Both the position numbers and the translations under genes were made by a program. 23,404 nt of DNA from Phallusia fumigata. Lineage: Eukaryota; Chordata; Ascidiacea; Phlebobranchia; Ascidiidae. The stretch spans positions 1 through 23,404 of the forward strand of contig QXVZ01027547.1 of NCBI GenBank assembly GCA_008931825.1, read 5' to 3'. Shown here piece after piece: positions 21,084 through 23,404 of the stretch. The first letter of the stretch is position 1. Each line of letters begins with the position of its first letter. The notes under the pieces are model-generated. The model was not told the origin of the DNA. It worked only from the letters and a program-made list of their open reading frames with translations, and searched no databases.

Positions 21084-21662
21084 TAACGCACTCCATGTAC
21101 ACACTACCATTGATCAAACCCATTCGCCGCCTAACTAATGTCAAGTCACGTCACGTTACGTCCCAGTCCGTGCACCCGGCAACTTTCGTTTCATGGTCGG
21201 CTTTACAGAGAGGCTTAAAGCGTTCCTGTGACCCCCGAAGCTTCTCGGGTTATCCGTTGCCCAAGCGGCCCTTTTGAAGACAGGCGGCGATTTAGGGTTT
21301 TCATACCAGTCACCAATCTTGGTGTGCTTTCTTATCTGATACTGCCCGGATCGTCTTTACTCAGAGTTTTCTAAATTGCATGGATTTTTACTGATACCAC
21401 GAAGTATCGTTGTTTGCGATCTGCTTGCAATTGTAGGGCCCTGAAACTGCAACGTACCAAACGTGTTAAAAATTGTTTTCTGCTTTCTTTTTGTGATTGT
21501 AAGCTTTGCGTTACTTTTTATTCGACTACATATCCTGCTGCCATTAAAAAAGACCTTCAACCTGTCATAAATACTTTAAGCTCTTAAATATGAAACGTCT
21601 TTTCACGCTGTGTTCGAATCAATTTTTTTCAGCCTCTTTTTAATGCGTGTTTTCTTTTTCAG

Positions 21663-21779
21663 TTTAACAAGGACAAGCTGGTGGAATCGTACACGAGCTA
21701 CATCGACAACTTCAACAACGCCAGGGAAGCGGTGATATTCGCAACACAGGCCAAGTCCGGTTTCAAGATCTTTTTAGAG
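21663..21779 (+). CDS. ARHGEF17: ARHGEF17-like exon 4, middle of the DH domain
   Basis: Thirty-nine codons (residues 1316-1354), phase 0 at both ends, with acceptor CTTTTTCAG and donor GTTTGT, a weaker but acceptable donor. It begins FNKDKLVESYTSYIDNF and ends SGFKIFLE. This is DH block F-x-x-x-x-L-V-x-x-Y-x-x-Y-x-x-N-F, which lies between the second helix block and the K-P-x-Q-R-I catalytic helix. The K-P-x-Q-R-I helix and the following PH domain are not in the window. It is separated from exon 3 by about 9.7 kb, after allowing for the duplicated 106-132 bp. Confidence 0.92.
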
Positions 21780-23404
21780 GTTTGTGATGTGTGAGATCAG
21801 TAGGGCAAGACCATAAGAATCTTTGGGACTTGACTGGTACATTACGTCATAATTTTGTGTCTATGAAGTCAAATTTTTTAACATGACAATAAAATTTATT
21901 GGCAGTGTTACATTTATGCTGTAAAACTTACTGGAATTTTGTGGTTGGGCATTAGCGTCGGTAAGAAGGTGCACAAAATTCAACTGCAGTCTTGAATCAA
22001 CAAAATTTTTGTTGTCCCTATGTTTTTTAAAATGCGGAGAAAAGTGTTCGTTGGGTTTTTAAATCAATTGGTTTAATCAAGTGGTCCCAACCCAAAGAAA
22101 TTTAAATAAGGGGGAAATACCTCAATGAACTTCTGCAAAGCTGAGAATGGTTGTTACACTTCTTTTGCTTGATTTATTTGATAATATGTTCAATATATTG
22201 TTGAGATCAATGTAAACGCAAAAACATTAGTGAATAGTCCATTTACTTTAAAGATTGCCATATATCAGAATACATGTAAAAATATGTATATTTATATCTC
22301 AGTTAAATAAATGCCATTATTGGGTTTTGTTAAGAGTCTGTTACCCAAATTTGGAAAACCACTGTTTCTGACCTTTTCTACGTTTTGTTAAACCCTTCCC
22401 ACATATTTGCTTGCTGCACCGCTAAAATTGCCGATCCGGAAGTTTTGTTAGTTAGTGAAATGAGTTTTGTACCAAGCTTAGTTTTGTGCAACTTCTGTTT
22501 TAACGGGCACGCCGCCACCTTTCAAACCAACCCCCAGATGTGGGCAAAAAAATTGTCCATGAAAGTTTCATCTAAATCAAAAACAACTCCCGAGTGGCGC
22601 ATAACCAGCATTCCAAACTCCGACTGCCCACTAACCGATATGACGCTCGCAAATAAATCACAATCGCGTCACTTGCTTGCGCGTCCTACCTCGATGGCTC
22701 GTGCCCCGGTCGCGTTTCATGTTGTTTCTACGATCTCGTCGCCTCGGATGCTTCGACCTTCTGGCGCTTTGATCTCCGCCGCGCGCGCGTGCAAAGTTTG
22801 GTCGCTGGTAAACACGACGCTGTGCTGCTCGCGATGGTCCATAAGCTCGTGTGGGAACGACCAATGTCAATAATCGCTCGGTCCTATTCGTCGCATTGTT
22901 TATCGGCATCCTTTGAATGGGTTATGTCCATTCGAATTCCGAACTGACTATAATCCAATGTAACCGCTCCAACGCTCTGCAATCGACAAATAATAGGGCT
23001 GCACGGAGAGATAATTGACTTCCACGTGGTGCCTTTAATTTCGTGGGTCTTGGCAAGCTGGTGACTGTCTTCTTTCCATCGCTTCGTTTTTTGGAATCTT
23101 TTCTGTTTCGATGGGTGAGGTGATGGATTAAGGGTGGATCTTTTCAGGAAACAGACTTTGCCGCGAATTTGTGTGTGGTTGACCAAGGAGTGAAACGGGA
23201 TCTGTAATTAGTTTTTAACTATCGGCGCATTAGGTGAGCAGATTGGAGATACACAGCGATAAAGCGGAAGCGTTTTCTAACGTCTCACTGCAGTAGATCT
23301 ATAACGCATAGGATATTGGAACGAAAAACGTTTGCTGTCTTGGTGGGAAACGTACCTGCAATATTAAATCGATTGAAAAACGACCGCTGTTAGGGTTAAT
23401 AGAA
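21780..23404. other. Start of GEF intron 4, no firm gene
   Basis: The segment 21780-22400 is AT-rich and CpG-poor (about 10 CpG in 21841-22440). From 22430 it turns CpG-rich again. ORFs of 162 codons (22385-22873, plus) and 83-100 codons (minus) are open here but show no domain. I looked for the next DH exon, which should contain a K-P-x-Q-R-I-type motif, and did not find it. Confidence 0.5.

Larger units (their letters stand above)
16794..21662. other. Second part of GEF intron 3, no gene found
   Basis: CpG-rich, apparently single-copy sequence ending in the acceptor GTTTTCTTTTTCAG before exon 4. Several overlapping ORFs of about 100-146 codons lie at 17.7-19.3 kb on both strands; none has a domain I recognise. 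A 7-bp hairpin with a 4-base loop occurs at 18288-18305 (CCAAGCG / CGCTTGG). More TGACGT-type sites are scattered through it. Confidence 0.6.

Noticed and set aside
21608-21625. TGTTCGAATCA, resembling a tRNA B box
   Set aside because: There is no A box or cloverleaf upstream at the required distance; it is intron sequence just before exon 4.
22079-22366. Possible second hAT-like element (AGTGGTCCCAACCC on the left, GGAAAACCACTG on the right)
   Set aside because: The inverted ends match at only about half of the positions beyond AGTGGT, and no target duplication is visible.

Overview
The window is nuclear DNA of an invertebrate animal. It has long coding exons, GT-AG introns, no operons or bacterial signals, and CpG content that alternates between rich and depleted blocks. 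The species cannot be named from sequence alone. The mosaic CpG pattern and the highly heterozygous assembly would suit a marine deuterostome such as a tunicate, but this is only a guess.

The main gene (+ strand) is the 5' part of an ARHGEF17 (TEM4)-type Rho guanine nucleotide exchange factor. One very large first coding exon (6471-10151, 1227 codons) encodes a long, probably disordered, Ser/Arg-rich N-terminal region. Short exons 2 (10432-10509), 3 (10635-10820) and 4 (21663-21779) then encode the start of the Dbl-homology (DH) catalytic domain. All of these introns are phase 0. The rest of the DH domain and the C-terminal half of the protein lie beyond the window.

Just upstream, in the same orientation, three exons with mutually consistent phase (2684-2802, 3068-3215, 3515-3696) belong to a coiled-coil protein I do not recognise. 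A 96-bp hAT-like MITE sits in its next intron. A possible poly(A) site lies at 4465, followed by about 2 kb of 5' flank of the GEF gene that contains a CpG-rich core (5281-5640).

The window carries a strong assembly signature. It contains three single-N positions (2244, 11215, 16661), and each is the joint between two near-identical copies of the same locus: 1-2243 vs 4470-6647; 10147-11214 vs 11216-12274; 16555-16660 vs 16662-16793. These look like unmerged haplotypes, not biological duplications. As a result the start of GEF exon 1 and all of exons 2 and 3 appear twice. With one copy of each pair removed, the locus is about 20 kb.

GEF introns 1 and 2 are tiny (280 and 125 bp), whereas intron 3 is about 9.7 kb and CpG-rich. 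I find no convincing gene inside it. It does hold a cluster of CRE-type TGACGT sites (15070-15704) followed by a TATA-like box (15784), which could be an enhancer or internal promoter. No wholly new biological system is evident. The most useful observations are the haplotype joints, the sharp CpG transition within exon 1, the conserved 14-3-3-type motifs, and the intronic CRE cluster.
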